A stretch of DNA of 64,000 nucleotides from Pollutimonas harenae (GTDB taxonomy: Bacteria; Pseudomonadota; Gammaproteobacteria; Burkholderiales; Burkholderiaceae_B): assembly GCF_004153685.1 (NCBI RefSeq), contig NZ_SDQD01000002.1, forward strand, positions 62,001 to 126,000, in the 5' to 3' direction. Position 1 is the first letter of the stretch, and every line of letters begins with the position of its first letter. The translations under genes were made by a program, and so were the position numbers. The notes beneath the pieces are model-generated. The model did no database searches. It worked only from the letters and a program-made list of their open reading frames with translations, and was not told the DNA's origin. Below, one piece after another: positions 62,392 to 64,000 of the stretch.

Positions 62392-63648
62392 ATGTCTTAT
62401 CAGCATATTAAGGTCCCTGCTGCGGGCCAAAAAATCACGGTTAATGCCGATTTTTCGCTCAACGTCCCCGACGAGCCCATCCTTCCCTACATCGAAGGTG
62501 ATGGCACCGGCGCAGATATTACTCCCGTCATGCTCAAGGTTGTTGATGCGGCAGTAGCCAAGGCCTATGGTGGCAAGCGCAAGATCCACTGGATGGAAGT
62601 GTACGCAGGCGAGAAGTCCACCAAAGTCTATGGTCCTGATGTCTGGCTGCCAGAAGAAACCCTGGAAGCGGTCAAGGATTATGTCGTCTCGATCAAGGGC
62701 CCTCTTACTACGCCAGTTGGCGGCGGTATCCGTTCGCTTAACGTTGCACTGCGCCAGCAGCTGGACCTGTATGTCTGCCTGCGTCCCATTCAATACTTCA
62801 AGGGCGTGCCTTCGCCCGTGAAAGAACCCGAAAAAACCAATATGGTGATCTTCCGCGAAAACTCGGAAGACATCTATGCCGGTGTTGAGTTCGAAGCCGA
62901 AAGCGCCAACGCCAAGAAACTGATCGAGTTCCTGCAAAAGGAACTGGGTGTCACCAAAATCCGTTTCCCCGAAACTTCAGGTATTGGCGTCAAGCCCGTA
63001 TCGCGTGAAGGTACCCAGCGCCTGGTACGCAAGGCCATCCAGTACGCCATCGACAATGACAAGTCGTCAGTCACCCTGGTGCACAAAGGCAACATCATGA
63101 AGTTCACCGAAGGTGGCTTCCGTGATTGGGGCTACGAGCTGGCTCAAAAAGAATTCGGCGCTGAACTGATCGACGGCGGCCCATGGTGCAAATTCAAGAA
63201 CCCCAAAACGGGTCGTGAAATCACGGTTAAAGACGTCATTGCCGATGCCTTCCTGCAGCAAATTCTGTTGCGTCCTGCCGAGTACGACGTGATCGCCACG
63301 CTGAACCTGAACGGCGACTACGTGTCCGACGCATTGGCCGCACAAGTGGGTGGTATTGGTATTGCCCCCGGTGCGAACCTGTCTGATTCCGTCGCTATGT
63401 TCGAAGCGACTCACGGCACGGCCCCCAAGTACGCAGGCAAAGACTACGTGAACCCCGGTTCCGAAATCCTGTCCGCCGAAATGATGCTGCGTCACATGGG
63501 CTGGACCGAAGCTGCTGACCTGATCATCTCCAGCATGGAAAAATCCATTCTGTCCAAGAAAGTCACCTACGACTTTGCCCGTCTGATGGAAGGTGCGACT
63601 CAGGTGTCGTGCTCGGGATTTGGTCAGGTCATGATCGACAACATGTAA
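62392..63648 (+). CDS. icd: Isocitrate dehydrogenase (NADP)
   Basis: A 418-residue TCA-cycle enzyme. Substrate-binding [17 protein letters not shown] includes the serine that IDH kinase phosphorylates in E. coli; catalytic region [15 protein letters not shown]; cofactor-binding [26 protein letters not shown] and [21 protein letters not shown] match the NADP-dependent type I enzyme. Start and length fit E. coli Icd. The upstream 240 bp contain a TATATA-like -10 and the dyad noted separately. Confidence 0.97.
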   Translation: MSYQHIKVPAAGQKITVNADFSLNVPDEPILPYIEGDGTGADITPVMLKVVDAAVAKAYGGKRKIHWMEVYAGEKSTKVYGPDVWLPEETLEAVKDYVVSIKGPLTTPVGGGIRSLNVALRQQLDLYVCLRPIQYFKGVPSPVKEPEKTNMVIFRENSEDIYAGVEFEAESANAKKLIEFLQKELGVTKIRFPETSGIGVKPVSREGTQRLVRKAIQYAIDNDKSSVTLVHKGNIMKFTEGGFRDWGYELAQKEFGAELIDGGPWCKFKNPKTGREITVKDVIADAFLQQILLRPAEYDVIATLNLNGDYVSDALAAQVGGIGIAPGANLSDSVAMFEATHGTAPKYAGKDYVNPGSEILSAEMMLRHMGWTEAADLIISSMEKSILSKKVTYDFARLMEGATQVSCSGFGQVMIDNM

Positions 63649-63679
63649 GTTAGTCTGTAGCTGTACCTAGTAGTCTACG

Positions 63680-63713
63680 AAACCCGCTTGCTGAAAGGCT
63701 TGCGGGTTTTTTA
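63680..63713 (+). terminator. Intrinsic terminator after icd
   Basis: Stem AACCCGC / GCGGGTT with an inner GCT-gaaa-GGC extension and six T. Confidence 0.85.
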
Positions 63714-64000
63714 TCGTCTGTAGCAGTCTATGGCTATACACAGAAATACCTCATTAAATGAGGCGCAGCACGGTATCCCCGGTTACCTCGAATACCTTGT
63801 TTGTGAGGTACATGACAGGCCCAGGCCCACCAGTCAGTGCAGGAATATCGCAGTATGGGTATAGCGGTGGTTGATGGTTTGTATCCTGAAAAAGTATTAA
63901 TGTGGTTTGCAATAGATTTTCATCGACATCGGCAACCTATTGAAAACAAAAATGCACATGAATAGCCTTTAATAGCATTAAGTGCCCCTTAAATGGGCAT
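63714..64000. other. AT-rich intergenic end of the window
   Basis: This 287-bp stretch after the icd terminator is visibly richer in A and T than the rest of the window. It holds no complete gene, only the interrupted minus-strand frame listed separately. Confidence 0.5.
63754..64000 (-). pseudogene. Possible decayed reading frame with an in-frame amber codon
   Basis: On the minus strand one frame is open from the window edge to a TAG at 63939-63937, then continues for 60 codons to a TAA at 63756-63754. The second part (ending ALTGGPGPVMYLTNK then VFEVTGDTVLRLI) looks protein-like. The codon before TAG is CAA, and CAG to TAG would be a single change. I do not recognise the protein; it may be chance. 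Confidence 0.3.

Noticed and set aside
1-64000. CRISPR arrays, insertion sequences, prophage genes, rRNA and riboswitch leaders
   Set aside because: I looked for regular direct repeats, transposase or integrase motifs and known leader structures and saw none.

Overview
The window looks like a chromosomal segment of a betaproteobacterium of the Alcaligenaceae (Bordetella / Achromobacter / Pusillimonas neighbourhood). The reasons are two orphan Bug-type tripartite-tricarboxylate solute receptors, the order hrcA-hemH-grpE-dnaK-dnaJ, fur divergent from bamE-dapB, a phasin gene, a class 2 PyrD, and medium-high GC. The genus is an inference; no rRNA is present to confirm it. There is no CRISPR array, insertion sequence or prophage. 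Almost all of the window is ordinary core genome, with one catabolic block in the middle.

Region 1 (1-24.9 kb) is mixed housekeeping. It holds the 3' end of a CtaG-like gene, a BepA-like M48 protease, ilvE with small downstream partners, the AzlCD exporter, an RhlE helicase, an IclR regulator convergent with a Bug receptor, and a phasin gene under a promoter bracketed by two near-identical 13-bp repeats. A probable operon follows: hypothetical-NUDIX-aat-bpt-pyrD, carrying both bacterial N-degron aminoacyl transferases. Then come an orphan metI, tRNA-Cys, a ClsC-like phospholipase D lipoprotein, pagL, hslR, a second Bug receptor, a lone isochorismate synthase, a PanE-family reductase and a lysozyme-like lipoprotein.

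Region 2 (25-39.1 kb) is a sugar-acid catabolic block. A GlcG/GarR pair on the plus strand faces a minus-strand operon, denD-otnK-otnC-otnI-ltnD, which encodes the established D-erythronate and L-threonate pathways to dihydroxyacetone phosphate. An FCD-type GntR regulator is divergent from denD. Behind it lies a complete MalFGK-type ABC importer with a Tat-dependent binding protein. The same 11-bp motif sits at the denD promoter and upstream of the importer operon, which suggests one regulator controls both uptake and catabolism. A LysR regulator and a second class II aldolase close the block.

Region 3 (39-64 kb) is core functions. It includes an NlpD-like amidase activator, a DOPA-dioxygenase homologue, two tRNA-Gly(GCC) genes differing by one compensatory base pair, murB, dapB-bamE, fur, nadK-recN, and hrcA-hemH-grpE-dnaK-dnaJ with clear sigma-32 promoters at grpE and dnaK. 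An M16 protease, a MoxR/VWA pair, two small cytochromes c behind a perfect FNR-type box, a DUF1841 gene and icd follow. The last 290 bp after icd are AT-rich and hold only a possible decayed reading frame.

I did not find a convincing unprecedented system. The strongest leads are the two-operon regulon around the C4 sugar-acid cluster, the phasin operator pair, the FNR box between moxR and the cytochromes, and a PagL with an apparently missing catalytic glutamate.
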